From Cloacimonetes bacterium UBA4175 (GTDB lineage: Bacteria; Cloacimonadota; Cloacimonadia; Cloacimonadales; Cloacimonadaceae): a stretch of DNA of 29,703 bases. Shown one piece after another: positions 1-8,333 of the stretch. The DNA lies in the NCBI GenBank assembly GCA_002379855.1, contig DFUX01000015.1:1-29703 (forward strand), in the 5' to 3' direction. Position numbers and translations under genes: made by a program. The notes below the pieces were generated by a model. That model saw nothing but the letters and a program-made list of their open reading frames with translations. It did no database searches and was not told the DNA's origin. Each line of letters opens with the position of its first letter. Positions within the stretch are counted from its first letter, which is position 1.

Positions 1-174
1 TTGGCCATGAACATCTTCCTGAACGCTCTGGTAAACACCGGGGTCGCCATGTCCATCCTGCCTTCCACTGGAAACACACTTCCCTTCATCAGTTATGGCG
101 GTACGGCACTGTTGGTGGATTCCGCGTCGATTGGCGTTATCCTCAACATCAGTGCCAGGAGGAGGCAGCTGTGA
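1..174 (+). CDS. ftsW: FtsW C-terminal end (partial, lipid II polymerase/flippase family)
   Basis: The frame is open from the left edge and stops at TGA 172-174, giving 57 residues of a SEDS-family membrane protein. The motif LPFISYGGTALL is the conserved FtsW/RodA/SpoVE C-terminal signature, preceded by a short loop (LPSTGNT) like the family's 'P-TG-PLPF' stretch. The tail ends in a basic run (SARRRQL), as expected for a cytoplasmic C-terminus after the last membrane helix. FtsW polymerises glycan strands at the division septum together with a class B PBP. The next gene is murG, the usual dcw order, which favours FtsW over RodA. The stop codon overlaps the murG start (TGATG), suggesting translational coupling. 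Only the end is visible, so nothing can be said about the N-terminus. Confidence 0.9.
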   Translation: MAMNIFLNALVNTGVAMSILPSTGNTLPFISYGGTALLVDSASIGVILNISARRRQL

Positions 175-1325
175 TGCCATCCTTTTTCTCCCTGAACGAA
201 CAATCAGCCACCTCCTCCGCCCCCCATAACCCGGCAAGATACAGTTTCGTTGTCGGTTGCGGAGGCACCGGAGGCCACATCTATCCCGGCCTGGCACTGG
301 CCAGGGAACTTCAGTCAGGAGGTTCTGATATACATTTTATCGGCAACCGGGGAGGGATGGAAGAACGGATTGTGGCTGAAGCAGGTTTCCCCATCTCCAC
401 CGTCCATGTACAGAAGCTCTACCGGGAGCTCAAGATCAGCAACCTGCTCTTTCCCTACCGCCTTGCCACCAGCGTGATCACAGCTGTCAGGATACTCAGA
501 AAAATCAATCCCAGCGGTGTCATCTGCACAGGTGGATTCGTCTCTGGGCCAGTGGCCATTGCAGCCATAGTAACAAGAATTCCCCTCTATTTCCACGAAA
601 GCAACAGCTTTCCCGGCCTTACCACCAGATGGCTGGCAAGATTCACCAACATCACTTTTACCTCCTTTGCCAGGACCTCAGGTTATCTGCCAAAAGCCAA
701 GACACTGCAATTGGGAATCCCCCTGCTCCCAAAAAAAGATCTGCAGGAAGAGTTTTCTCCCGCGGAGATCGGGCTTCAGCCCGACAAACCTGTCATCCTG
801 ATCACCGGCGGCTCACAAGGTTCCCAGGCAATCAATGCCGCGGTGGACGCCGCTTTGGACTCTCTTTTGGAAAAAGGTTACCAGGTAATTTGGCAAACAG
901 GCAAATCGGGATATGACAACTATGGTAAACGCCATGGTAAGAAACCCGGGCTGCACGTTTTCTCTTTCTCCTCCCGTCTCAAGGAATTCTATCGCTGCGC
1001 CCGGATCGCAGTCACCAGAGCGGGAGCTATGACCATTGCCGAACTTGAACAAAACAGACTCCCCGCCATTTTGATCCCCCTGCCCACGGCGGCAGACAAC
1101 CACCAGCATCACAACGCGGCGGAACAATCCAAAAAGGGCGTGGCTTTACTGCTGCGGCAGTCTGAACTGAACCAATCAAGCCTGATGGCAGCCATCGATA
1201 CGCTCGAAAGCAACTACGACTCGTATATCGAAAAGCTGCATAGTATCCCCGCTAACACTGCAACGCAGGACATCGTAAAAGCAATTTTAACAGACCAGGA
1301 GGCCCTCCATGCTGGGCAAAACTAA
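174..1325 (+). CDS. murG: UDP-GlcNAc:lipid I N-acetylglucosaminyltransferase MurG
   Basis: MurG adds GlcNAc to lipid I to make lipid II on the inner face of the cytoplasmic membrane. The N-domain carries the glycine-rich GGTGGHIYPG loop (about residues 30-39) and a FHESNSFPG motif. The C-domain has GGSQGSQAIN and the UDP-GlcNAc-binding stretch TRAGAMTIAELE followed by PLPTAADNHQHHNA. Length (383 residues) is normal, with about 20 extra residues before the first beta strand. ATG 174 is chosen because it overlaps the ftsW stop and lies 8 bases after an AGGAGG; GTG 171 in the same frame is the alternative and changes only one residue. The 3' end overlaps murC by 17 bases. The gene belongs to the dcw operon. 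Confidence 0.97.
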   Translation: MPSFFSLNEQSATSSAPHNPARYSFVVGCGGTGGHIYPGLALARELQSGGSDIHFIGNRGGMEERIVAEAGFPISTVHVQKLYRELKISNLLFPYRLATSVITAVRILRKINPSGVICTGGFVSGPVAIAAIVTRIPLYFHESNSFPGLTTRWLARFTNITFTSFARTSGYLPKAKTLQLGIPLLPKKDLQEEFSPAEIGLQPDKPVILITGGSQGSQAINAAVDAALDSLLEKGYQVIWQTGKSGYDNYGKRHGKKPGLHVFSFSSRLKEFYRCARIAVTRAGAMTIAELEQNRLPAILIPLPTAADNHQHHNAAEQSKKGVALLLRQSELNQSSLMAAIDTLESNYDSYIEKLHSIPANTATQDIVKAILTDQEALHAGQN

Positions 1326-2727
1326 GAAAATCCACTTTATTGGCATCGGCGGCATCGGAATGAGCGGTATCGCGGAATTTTTACACAACCAGGGCTTGGA
1401 AATCTGCGGCTCGGATATGAAGAAGACCGAGATCACCAGCCGCCTGGAATCCCTTGGCATCAGAATCAATGAGGGGCACGATCCGAATTTGGTGAAGGAT
1501 GTCGATGTGGTGGTCAAGTCATCCGCCGTCAAGGACGACAACCCCGAGATTGTAGCCGCGAAAGCGCTCAAAATCCCTGTTATACGCAGGGCGGAAATGC
1601 TGGCTGAAATCACCAGAATGAGCTTTAGCATTGGTATTTCGGGAACCCACGGAAAAACCACCTCCACTTCGATGACCGGTATGGTGCTCGAAGCGGCTGG
1701 CCTTGACCCCACCGTCATTGTGGGCGGAAAGGTAAAAAACTATGGCTCCAATAACGTCATGGGTTCCGGACAATACATTGTGGTGGAAGCCGACGAATAC
1801 GACCACTCTTTTCTCACCCTCACGCCCTGCATCGCGGGGATTACCAATGTCGATACAGATCATTTGGACTGCTATCGCAATCTGGAAGACATCAAAGGCG
1901 CGTTCACCGAATACGCCAACAAAGTGCCGTTTTTTGGCAGCGTGATCTGCTGCCTGGATGATCCAGGGGTGCAATCCATCCTCCCCAACATCAACAAAAG
2001 AATAGTCACCTACGGCTTCTCGAGGCAGGCCGACATCCAGGCCAGCAATATCCGCATGCAGGATTTATCGGCTGAATATGATGTCCGCTACAAGGATTAC
2101 AACCTGGGACGCATCAAGATGCAGATTACCGGCCGCCACAATATCCAGAACTCCCTTCTGGCAGTTGGCATCGGCCTGGAACTGGATATTCCCTTTGAAC
2201 ACATCCAGAATGGGCTGAGGGAATTCAATGGAGTTTACAGGCGCTTCGAATTGAAGGGAGAGGTGGAATCCATCACAGTTTATGATGATTACGCCCATCA
2301 TCCCACAGAAATAGCCGCCACCCTGGATGGCTTCCGCGAAAGCACGAAGAGGCGGATTGTAGCTTTATTCCAGCCCCACCTTTATTCCCGCACCAGAGAT
2401 TTTTACGAACAGTTTGGCAAGTCATTTTTCTCTTGCGACTGCCTGATCCTGGCACCCATCTATCCAGCGCGGGAACAGGAAATCCCGGGCGTATCCTCAA
2501 AGCTGATCGCGGACGCGGCGATCCAGTCCGGCCACCACAATGTATTGCTGTTGGAAAGCAACGCTGATATAGTGCCAAAAACCTTGTCTATCCTGCAACC
2601 TGGCGATGTTTTAATCACCATGGGCGCGGGTAACATCTGGCAGTATGGCGAAGAAATATTGGGAAAACTGCAAAAAGCTGTTGACAAAAACAGTAAAGCA
2701 AAAAAACTAAGCGACTTAGAGACCTAA
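1309..2727 (+). CDS. murC: UDP-N-acetylmuramate--L-alanine ligase MurC
   Basis: MurC is the cytoplasmic Mur ligase that adds the first amino acid, L-Ala, to UDP-MurNAc using ATP. The N-terminal Rossmann domain shows GIGGIGMSGIAE (residues 12-23), typical of MurC and not of MurD/E/F. The ATPase P-loop is GTHGKTT (112-118). The central domain has EADEYDHSFL, and the C-terminal domain has DDYAHHPTEI, the classic MurC/Mpl motif, ending with MGAGNIWQYGEE. Length is 472 residues, normal for the family. The start lies inside the murG 3' end with CAGGAGG just upstream. Mpl is the main alternative but is unlikely given the dcw location. murB, often next to or fused with murC, is not present here. Confidence 0.97.
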   Translation: MLGKTKKIHFIGIGGIGMSGIAEFLHNQGLEICGSDMKKTEITSRLESLGIRINEGHDPNLVKDVDVVVKSSAVKDDNPEIVAAKALKIPVIRRAEMLAEITRMSFSIGISGTHGKTTSTSMTGMVLEAAGLDPTVIVGGKVKNYGSNNVMGSGQYIVVEADEYDHSFLTLTPCIAGITNVDTDHLDCYRNLEDIKGAFTEYANKVPFFGSVICCLDDPGVQSILPNINKRIVTYGFSRQADIQASNIRMQDLSAEYDVRYKDYNLGRIKMQITGRHNIQNSLLAVGIGLELDIPFEHIQNGLREFNGVYRRFELKGEVESITVYDDYAHHPTEIAATLDGFRESTKRRIVALFQPHLYSRTRDFYEQFGKSFFSCDCLILAPIYPAREQEIPGVSSKLIADAAIQSGHHNVLLLESNADIVPKTLSILQPGDVLITMGAGNIWQYGEEILGKLQKAVDKNSKAKKLSDLET

Positions 2728-2761
2728 TACGAAAAACGAAGAAAATGAACGGGGAATTGTA

Positions 2762-3550
2762 ATGGATTCATTTAACAGCAAGGTACGGACTTCGCCCAAG
2801 GTTCGCAAAAAGCGAAGAGGCAGCAGCCGCCATTATCTGCTGTTTTTCCTTACGTTGGTTTTCCTTGCTGGCGCGGGGTTTGGGGTTTATACCCTGCTTT
2901 CTCGTCTGCCCTGGCTCAATCTGCAATCGATCCAGGTCAGCGGAAACTCATGCCTTGAGGATTCCCTGCTCATCAACATTGCCAAGCCTTTGCTGGGCAA
3001 AAACCTGCTTACCATTTCCAAATCGGAGCTTGAGGCCAGCCTTACGCGTTTCGCCAGGGTTCGCGAAGCCAGGGTCAGCCTACGCCCTCCCCACTCGCTT
3101 AAGATCAGCATCGTTGAACGCAAAGGATCTTTATACGTGAAAAGCGCCGAGGGCGACCTCTTTCCCATCGATGACGGCGGCTTGGTGCTTGAGCAGTTTG
3201 GCAATGTTTACGCGGAAGACCTTCCCGTCGTGGGCATCCACCTGGCCAACAAAGACCTGAAACCCGGACGCAAGCTCAAGAACAATGCCCTGCAGAGAAT
3301 CCTGAAGATGCATGGCAAGATCCGCGAAACTGCGCCGGGATTCTTGCCCCAAATATCTGAATACTACTGCGTGGATAACACAGTATATATAATCGACGCC
3401 AAATATGGCACCCGGATCATCCCCGGTTCCGATAAACTGGATAAGCAATTGAAGAGATATCAGTTCGTGCAGGACAATGGCAATATCGACCGCAATTCCG
3501 TGGTGGACCTTCGTTATGCCGACCAGGTTGTGGTCAGGAAAGGTATCTGA
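2762..3550 (+). CDS. ftsQ: Cell division protein FtsQ/DivIB (POTRA domain)
   Basis: This is a bitopic division protein that links the FtsBL complex to the septal synthase. A basic cytoplasmic N-terminus (KVRKKRRGSSRH) is followed by one membrane helix at about residues 28-48 (LLFFLTLVFLAGAGFGVYTL). The POTRA domain follows, beginning near SIQVSGN, with the family-typical pattern of a LLGKNLLTI strand and then REARVSLRPPHSLKISIVER. The rest is the beta domain. Length is 262 residues, within the family range. Sequence conservation in FtsQ is always low, so the call rests on topology, POTRA pattern and position between murC and ftsA. A GGGG sits 8 bases before the ATG. The 34-base gap after murC is the second largest in this operon. 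Confidence 0.92.
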   Translation: MDSFNSKVRTSPKVRKKRRGSSRHYLLFFLTLVFLAGAGFGVYTLLSRLPWLNLQSIQVSGNSCLEDSLLINIAKPLLGKNLLTISKSELEASLTRFARVREARVSLRPPHSLKISIVERKGSLYVKSAEGDLFPIDDGGLVLEQFGNVYAEDLPVVGIHLANKDLKPGRKLKNNALQRILKMHGKIRETAPGFLPQISEYYCVDNTVYIIDAKYGTRIIPGSDKLDKQLKRYQFVQDNGNIDRNSVVDLRYADQVVVRKGI

Positions 3551-3551
3551 G

Positions 3552-4829
3552 ATGAAAAATAACATGATAACTGCCCTCGATATTGGTTCCTCCTTCGTTC
3601 GGGTTCTCATCGCCAAAACCGCCAAAGATAACAGTCTGGAGGTTCTGGGCAGCAGTGAAGTGCCATCCAGCGGGATTGAGAAAGGGATCGTCAAAGATAT
3701 CGAAGCGGTATCCGAATGCGTCAAAAAAGCCCTCCAGGAAGCAGAAAAAGCTTCCGGGCTCAAAGCCGTGAACATCTTCACCAACATTACCGGCGAACAC
3801 ATCCGTTCCAACGTGGGCGACGGGCGCATTTCGATTCCCTCAGAAAGTCCCAATGAACCCGGCGAAATCTCTCAGGATCATGTGGATCAGGTCATTAACG
3901 ATGCCAAAAACGGGATCAAAATCCTAAAAGGATATGAGCGCGCCACGATCCTGCACGGCATCCCGCAAAGCTTTGTTATCGATGGACAGGATGATATCCA
4001 CAACCCGGTGAAGATGAATGGTTTTCACCTTATAACCAAAGTTTACACCATCTTTGGCGACATCACTCCGCTTAGGAATCTCGCCAAATGCATAGAGCTG
4101 GCTGGCTACGACATCGATCCGGACAATTTTGTGCTCAACCACATTGCCGTCAGCGAAGCGGTGCTTACGGAAGACGAGAAACGCCTGGGCACCGTCCTGA
4201 TCGACATTGGCGGCGGCACCTGCGACATCAGCCTCTTCCGCAAGGGCGTCCTGGAAAAGGTCATGGTAGTTCCCATGGCTGGCTCCGCGATCACAGAAGA
4301 CCTTGCCATCGGGCTTAAAACCACCATCTCCAGCGCCGAATACATCAAAAAAGAGTATGGCAACGCCTATGCCGCCAGCGTCGATCCCAACGTTGAGATC
4401 GAAGTGGATGGCATCAGCGGCAGGGAAAGCCACTCCCGCACCCAGTATCTGGTGAGCCACGTGATCCAGCACCGCGTGGAGGAAATGCTGTCCCTTTGTT
4501 ATGACAAGCTCAAAAACTGCTACACTCCGGAGCTTGTAACCGCCGGCATAGTGCTTACAGGTGGAACTGCCCGCCTGCAGCAGATCGACCGCGTTGTGGA
4601 ATCGGCTTTTAACATGCACACCAAGATCGCCAGGCCGAATGTTTCCAGGCTCACTGGCCTGGTCGGCAGTTTGGACGATCCCGCCTGGGCTACCGCCGTT
4701 GGCCTGCTCTATCATGTGGCCGCGTTGGACAGGGAACTCAAAACCTCGTCGTTCAGCCTTGGCAAGATTAAAAACAACAAGATTTTCGACAGTATCAAAA
4801 AAATTATAAAAGACTTTACTACTGCGTAG
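3552..4829 (+). CDS. ftsA: Cell division protein FtsA (actin-like Z-ring membrane anchor)
   Basis: FtsA is an actin-fold ATPase that tethers FtsZ to the membrane. The phosphate-1 motif ALDIGSSFVR sits at residues 8-17, the SHS2/1C domain follows, then phosphate-2 IDIGGGTCDIS and the adenosine motif VLTGGTARL. The last residues (NKIFDSIKKIIKDF) form a basic amphipathic helix, the expected membrane-targeting sequence. The start is set at ATG 3552: AGGAAAGG lies 8 bases upstream and the ATG follows the ftsQ stop by one base. The frame is open further upstream to 3477, but that would add 25 residues lying inside ftsQ. The alternative ATG 3564 would begin right at the first strand. Length is 425 residues, normal. 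ftsZ follows after 17 bases. Confidence 0.97.
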   Translation: MKNNMITALDIGSSFVRVLIAKTAKDNSLEVLGSSEVPSSGIEKGIVKDIEAVSECVKKALQEAEKASGLKAVNIFTNITGEHIRSNVGDGRISIPSESPNEPGEISQDHVDQVINDAKNGIKILKGYERATILHGIPQSFVIDGQDDIHNPVKMNGFHLITKVYTIFGDITPLRNLAKCIELAGYDIDPDNFVLNHIAVSEAVLTEDEKRLGTVLIDIGGGTCDISLFRKGVLEKVMVVPMAGSAITEDLAIGLKTTISSAEYIKKEYGNAYAASVDPNVEIEVDGISGRESHSRTQYLVSHVIQHRVEEMLSLCYDKLKNCYTPELVTAGIVLTGGTARLQQIDRVVESAFNMHTKIARPNVSRLTGLVGSLDDPAWATAVGLLYHVAALDRELKTSSFSLGKIKNNKIFDSIKKIIKDFTTA

Positions 4830-4846
4830 TTAAGGGGGAAAACACA

Positions 4847-6028
4847 ATGATCGAGTTTGACGAAAGACCAGCCCAGATAGGCACCAACATCAAAATTGTG
4901 GGAGTAGGCGGAGCTGGCGGCAACGCCGTGAACACCATGATCGAAAAAGAGCTTTATGGTGTGGAGTTCATCGCCGCCAACACGGATATCAGCGATCTGG
5001 TCAAGAGCCAGGCCAAGATGAAGCTGCAGTTGGGTAAAAAGCTCACCCGCGGCCTGGGCACCGGGGCAAATCCCGATGTGGGCAACCGCAGCGCGGAAGA
5101 ATCCAAGGAAGAGATTATCAGCCACCTGGAAGGCGCGGATATGGTGTTCATCACCGCCGGCATGGGTGGTGGCACTGGAACCGGCGCCGCTCCCGTGATC
5201 GCCAAAATTGCAAGGGATCTGGGCATCCTCACCCTGGGCATAGTCACCACTCCCTTCCCCTTCGAAGGGAAGAAACGCCACAGCAACGCCGATGAAGGCC
5301 TGCAAAACCTGCGCGAGTTTGTGGATACCCTGATCGTGATCCCAAATTCCAAGCTTTGCGAAATATACTCCGATCTGACCCTGGTAGAGGCGTTTCACCG
5401 TGCCGATAATGTCCTGTATGAGGCGGCAAAAGCCATTTCGGATATCATCAATATACCCGGGCTGGTTAATGTGGATTTCGCCGATGTTAAAACCGTGATG
5501 CAAAACATGGGCTTCGCCCTGATGGGCACGGGCACCTGCGAAGGAGAAAACCGTGCCGTAATGGCGGCCAAAGCTGCCATCAACAATCCCCTGCTTTCCG
5601 ATATCAGCCTCCAGGGATGCAAAGCCCTGCTTATCAATATCACCGCCGGCAACGATATCAAGATGAGCGAGTTTGAAGAGGTTTCCAGCGTTATCGTAAA
5701 CGAAACCGGCTCGGACGCCAACATCATCATGGGCATCATCATCGATCCCGAAATGGTCAACAAAGTCTCCGTTACCATCATCGCGACCGGATTGAGCAGC
5801 CTGATCGAGGAAAAGGTTTTGGATTTTCCCTCCATTCAGGTTCAGCAGCCAGCAGCCCCCAGGGAACCGCGCAAATCAAAACCTGATGAAAACATAGAAG
5901 ATATCTTTGCCCGTATCGGCATCAACCAAAACAGCCCCAAAGACGATAACAGCGAACAGGATGAGGAAAGCATGCGGCATTACACACCCCGCACAGACCT
6001 GCCTTCCTTCCTGAAAGCTTTGGATTAG
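4847..6028 (+). CDS. ftsZ: Cell division GTPase FtsZ
   Basis: FtsZ is the tubulin-like GTPase that polymerises into the cytokinetic ring. The GTP-binding core shows VGVGGAGGNAVN (18-29), the AANTD motif (43-47) and the tubulin signature GGGTGTG (107-113), followed by TPFPFEGKKR. The C-terminal linker (from about residue 330) is charged and low in complexity. It ends in LPSFLKALD, a recognisable C-terminal peptide that would bind FtsA, the product of the gene just upstream. Length is 393 residues, usual. An AGGGGG lies about 8 bases before the ATG. It is the last gene of the operon; a strong terminator follows about 45 bases after the stop. Confidence 0.98.
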   Translation: MIEFDERPAQIGTNIKIVGVGGAGGNAVNTMIEKELYGVEFIAANTDISDLVKSQAKMKLQLGKKLTRGLGTGANPDVGNRSAEESKEEIISHLEGADMVFITAGMGGGTGTGAAPVIAKIARDLGILTLGIVTTPFPFEGKKRHSNADEGLQNLREFVDTLIVIPNSKLCEIYSDLTLVEAFHRADNVLYEAAKAISDIINIPGLVNVDFADVKTVMQNMGFALMGTGTCEGENRAVMAAKAAINNPLLSDISLQGCKALLINITAGNDIKMSEFEEVSSVIVNETGSDANIIMGIIIDPEMVNKVSVTIIATGLSSLIEEKVLDFPSIQVQQPAAPREPRKSKPDENIEDIFARIGINQNSPKDDNSEQDEESMRHYTPRTDLPSFLKALD

Positions 6029-6073
6029 CTTCCCAAATCCCTGCTTAGGTCTCTCAACGGACACCTTGTCCGT

Positions 6074-6109
6074 ACCGTCGGCGCCCTCCCCCTGCCGACG
6101 GTTTTTTTT
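6074..6109 (+). terminator. Rho-independent terminator of the dcw operon
   Basis: A perfect 8-bp GC-rich stem, CCGTCGGC (6075-6082) with GCCGACGG (6094-6101), extends by one A-T pair and encloses an 11-base loop. Eight T residues (6102-6109) follow. It begins 46 bases after the ftsZ stop and closes the division operon. Confidence 0.93.
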
Positions 6110-6226
6110 GCCCTCGTTCGTGGGAGTCAGCTAAGTCTATGTTTTTCTGTATCTGCGCATATCTGCGTGAACCGTGTGACAATGCCACAACGTTAGCCCA
6201 GCAACAAACCCCACCAGACACCAAAG

Positions 6227-6316
6227 CCGTGTCATCCCGGCCTAACGGGGTCCTCGCCGGATCGGCAACGATCCGTTGGGGTGAGATAGATTGACCCGGG
6301 ATCCAGTCTTTTAGAA
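6227..6316 (+). repeat. Dispersed palindromic repeat, copy 1 (long form)
   Basis: This copy begins CCGTGTCATCCCGG and ends TTGACCCGGGATCCAGTCTT, matching the flanks of copy 2 at 6430-6480. The interior differs and is longer. It contains a separate perfect hairpin, CGGATCG (6258-6264) with CGATCCG (6269-6275) around a GCAA tetraloop. The conserved ends with a variable interior suggest a mobile or folded-RNA type repeat family. Confidence 0.7.
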
Positions 6317-6429
6317 TAATCATCCACAAATTACACAAATTAACACGAATTAAAAGAACAGGATTAGGGTGAGTGTCCAGCCAAAAATCAACCACCCGAC
6401 CACAAAACACAGCACACCAAACCGCAAAA

Positions 6430-6480
6430 CCGTGTCATCCCGGGCAAGCGTGCTTGACCCGGGATCCAGTCTTTTGGAAA
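6430..6480 (+). repeat. Dispersed palindromic repeat, copy 2 (short form)
   Basis: This copy has the same left end (CCGTGTCATCCCGG) and right end (TTGACCCGGGATCCAGTCTT) as copy 1. The interior is an inverted repeat: TCCCGGGCAAG pairs with CTTGACCCGGGA around CGTG, with one bulged A. The CATCCCGGG/CCCGGGATCCAG core resembles palindromic elements I recall from many unrelated bacterial genomes; no search was run. Confidence 0.75.
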
Positions 6481-6551
6481 TAACCGTGGAAAGGTGAAAT
6501 AGATATCCAGTTATAATAATGCAGCTAAACTGTGTTACGATGAATAGGCAG

Positions 6552-8264
6552 TTAGTTTGAGGTTTTGCCTTTTCTCCGGGTCTTGATGCTGTGATCCGGA
6601 TACTGGTGCCATAGCGCGAGTTCCTTTTGTTTCCTTATCTCACCCGGTTTTGGGATGTGGATGGGTTTCCCCGTTTGGTAGTCCAGGCCAGTATAATACA
6701 TACAGGTGCTCACAGTCATGGGTGTGGGGGTAAATTCCTGCACCTGTTCCACGCGCAGATTGTGCTTCATCAGCCACGCCCGCAGCTCCAGAGCGTCCTG
6801 AAGGGTGGTTCCGGGGTGTCCGATTATCAGATAGGGGATGATCTGGCGCTTGATGCCGCCCTTTTTGCAGGCCGCGAAAAACTCTTTGGCAAATTCTTCG
6901 TACAGGCTGACCGATGGCTTGCCCATCAGCTCCAGCACCCGGTCAACACTGTGTTCCGGCGCCAGTTTCAACCTGCCCCCCGTGTATTTAGTGGCCAAAG
7001 CCGCTATGTATTGGGGGCTTCGTAAAGCGAGGTCGTGCCTCACTCCGGACGCGATGAATACGTGCTTGACTCCGGGCAGTCTTTCGATCTCGTCCAACAG
7101 AGCCAACTGGGCTTGGTGGTCTGGCAACAGGTTTTTGCAGATGGAGGGGTAGAGGCAGGAGGCGCGCTTGCAACTGGCGGGAAAATCCAGCTTACAGGCA
7201 GAGGCGTACATGTTTGCCGTCGGCCCGCCGACATCTGTGATAGTCACAGACTTTCCCTGACGCAAAACCATCGACCTCGCTTCCGCAACAATCGAATCCT
7301 GGGATCGCGATTGCAGCCGGCGTCCCTGATGGCTGGAGATGGCGCAGAAATTGCATCCTCCATAACAGCCCCGGTGTGAGGTTATCGAGCTTTTTATCTG
7401 CTCGAAGGCGGGAATTGTTGCCCCCTGATAGCGCGGATGGGGTGCGTATTCAAAAGGCAAGCTGTGAATGGCGTCCAGTTCGTCAGGTTTCAGGCTGGCG
7501 GCTGGAGGATTGTGCTTGATCCAGCGGCCGCCGTTCTGCTGATACAGGACTTGTTCCTGATGATTGTTCTCAAACAGCATGGTCATCCGCCTGAAGGTCG
7601 GCTTGTCCACGCAGGCTTTGTTGTCTGGCAGGATCAGACTGTCCGGAGCGGGGGGCAGGGGACTGAAGACAACCGTGCCTCCGATACCGGTCAAATGCTC
7701 TGGCTTCGTTCCCGCTTGCAGCGCCGAAGCTATTTCCAGGCTGGCTTTTTCGCCCATGCCGTAAACCAGGAAATCGGCCTTGGTGTCTGCCAACAGACTT
7801 CCCCGTATCTTGTCCTGCCAATAGTCGTAATGCGCGATGCGGCGCAATGATGCTTCTATGCCGCCCAAGACCAGGGGCACGTTCTTGTAGATCCTTTTCA
7901 GGGCGTTGGCATACACAAGGGTGGCGCGGTCCGGTCTCAGGCCAGCCACTCCGCCGGGGCTGTAGGCGTCGTCATTCCTGCGTTTGCGTTGAGCGGTATA
8001 GTTGCTCACCAGGGAATCCATGTTCCCGGCTGTGATGCCAAAAAACAGGCGTGGTCTGCCCAAAGCCATAAAATCCTCGTCCCTGGACCAGTCAGGTTGA
8101 GGGAGGATCCCGACCCGGAATCCGGCTGCCTCCAGATATCTGCCAATCACAGCCGCTCCAAAACTGGGATGATCCACGTAAGCGTCCCCGTTTACGATTA
8201 TGATATCCAGTTCAAGCCAGTTACGGGCTTTGGCTTCAGCCAGATTGGTGGGAAGAAAAGGCAT
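6552..8264 (-). CDS. ygiQ: YgiQ family radical SAM protein (UPF0313)
   Basis: This is a 570-residue radical SAM enzyme of the YgiQ family, whose substrate is not established. The N-terminus has the family hallmark FLPTNLAEAKARNW followed by NGDAYVDHPSFG, a B12-binding-like N-domain. The iron-sulfur motif is C300-x3-C304-x2-C307 in RGCYGGCNFC. The C-terminal part has PYLIIGHPGTT and the FTPTPMTVSTCMYYTG stretch seen in YgiQ proteins. It is somewhat shorter than the E. coli protein because the variable C-terminal tail is short. The ATG at 8264 matches the family start, but no clear Shine-Dalgarno precedes it. It lies 11 bases past the cold-shock gene's terminator, so its promoter is unclear; read-through is possible. 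Confidence 0.93.
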   Translation of the reverse strand: MPFLPTNLAEAKARNWLELDIIIVNGDAYVDHPSFGAAVIGRYLEAAGFRVGILPQPDWSRDEDFMALGRPRLFFGITAGNMDSLVSNYTAQRKRRNDDAYSPGGVAGLRPDRATLVYANALKRIYKNVPLVLGGIEASLRRIAHYDYWQDKIRGSLLADTKADFLVYGMGEKASLEIASALQAGTKPEHLTGIGGTVVFSPLPPAPDSLILPDNKACVDKPTFRRMTMLFENNHQEQVLYQQNGGRWIKHNPPAASLKPDELDAIHSLPFEYAPHPRYQGATIPAFEQIKSSITSHRGCYGGCNFCAISSHQGRRLQSRSQDSIVAEARSMVLRQGKSVTITDVGGPTANMYASACKLDFPASCKRASCLYPSICKNLLPDHQAQLALLDEIERLPGVKHVFIASGVRHDLALRSPQYIAALATKYTGGRLKLAPEHSVDRVLELMGKPSVSLYEEFAKEFFAACKKGGIKRQIIPYLIIGHPGTTLQDALELRAWLMKHNLRVEQVQEFTPTPMTVSTCMYYTGLDYQTGKPIHIPKPGEIRKQKELALWHQYPDHSIKTRRKGKTSN

Positions 8265-8275
8265 TTGCGTCTGCT

Positions 8276-8308
8276 AAAAAAGCGGGGCAAAAGCATAGCT
8301 CTCGCCCC
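8276..8308 (-). terminator. Terminator after the cold-shock gene
   Basis: On the - strand, GGGGCGAGAGC (8308-8298) pairs with GCTTTTGCCCC (8294-8284). The stem is 11 bp with two G-U pairs and a three-base loop, followed by GC and six T residues (8281-8276). It lies 25 bases after the csp stop and just before the ygiQ start. Confidence 0.8.
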
Positions 8309-8333
8309 TGAAACAGCTTTTCTGATGCGGAAA

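Larger units (their letters stand above)
6110..6551. other. Non-coding region rich in short repeats
   Basis: No credible gene lies between the dcw terminator and the end of ygiQ. The stretch holds ATCTGCG twice in a row with 10-base spacing (6151 and 6161). It also has three CACAAATTA-like units starting at 6325, 6334 and 6344, the last changed to CACGAATTAA. Two copies of a palindromic CATCCCGG...CCCGGGATCCAG element are annotated separately. Such elements are usually dispersed through a genome; whether that holds here cannot be seen from one window. Confidence 0.7.

Noticed and set aside
6054..6410. 118-residue ORF on the - strand
   Set aside because: It covers the dcw terminator and translates the dispersed repeats (the DTHPNPVLLIRVN-type string); no start signal and no family.
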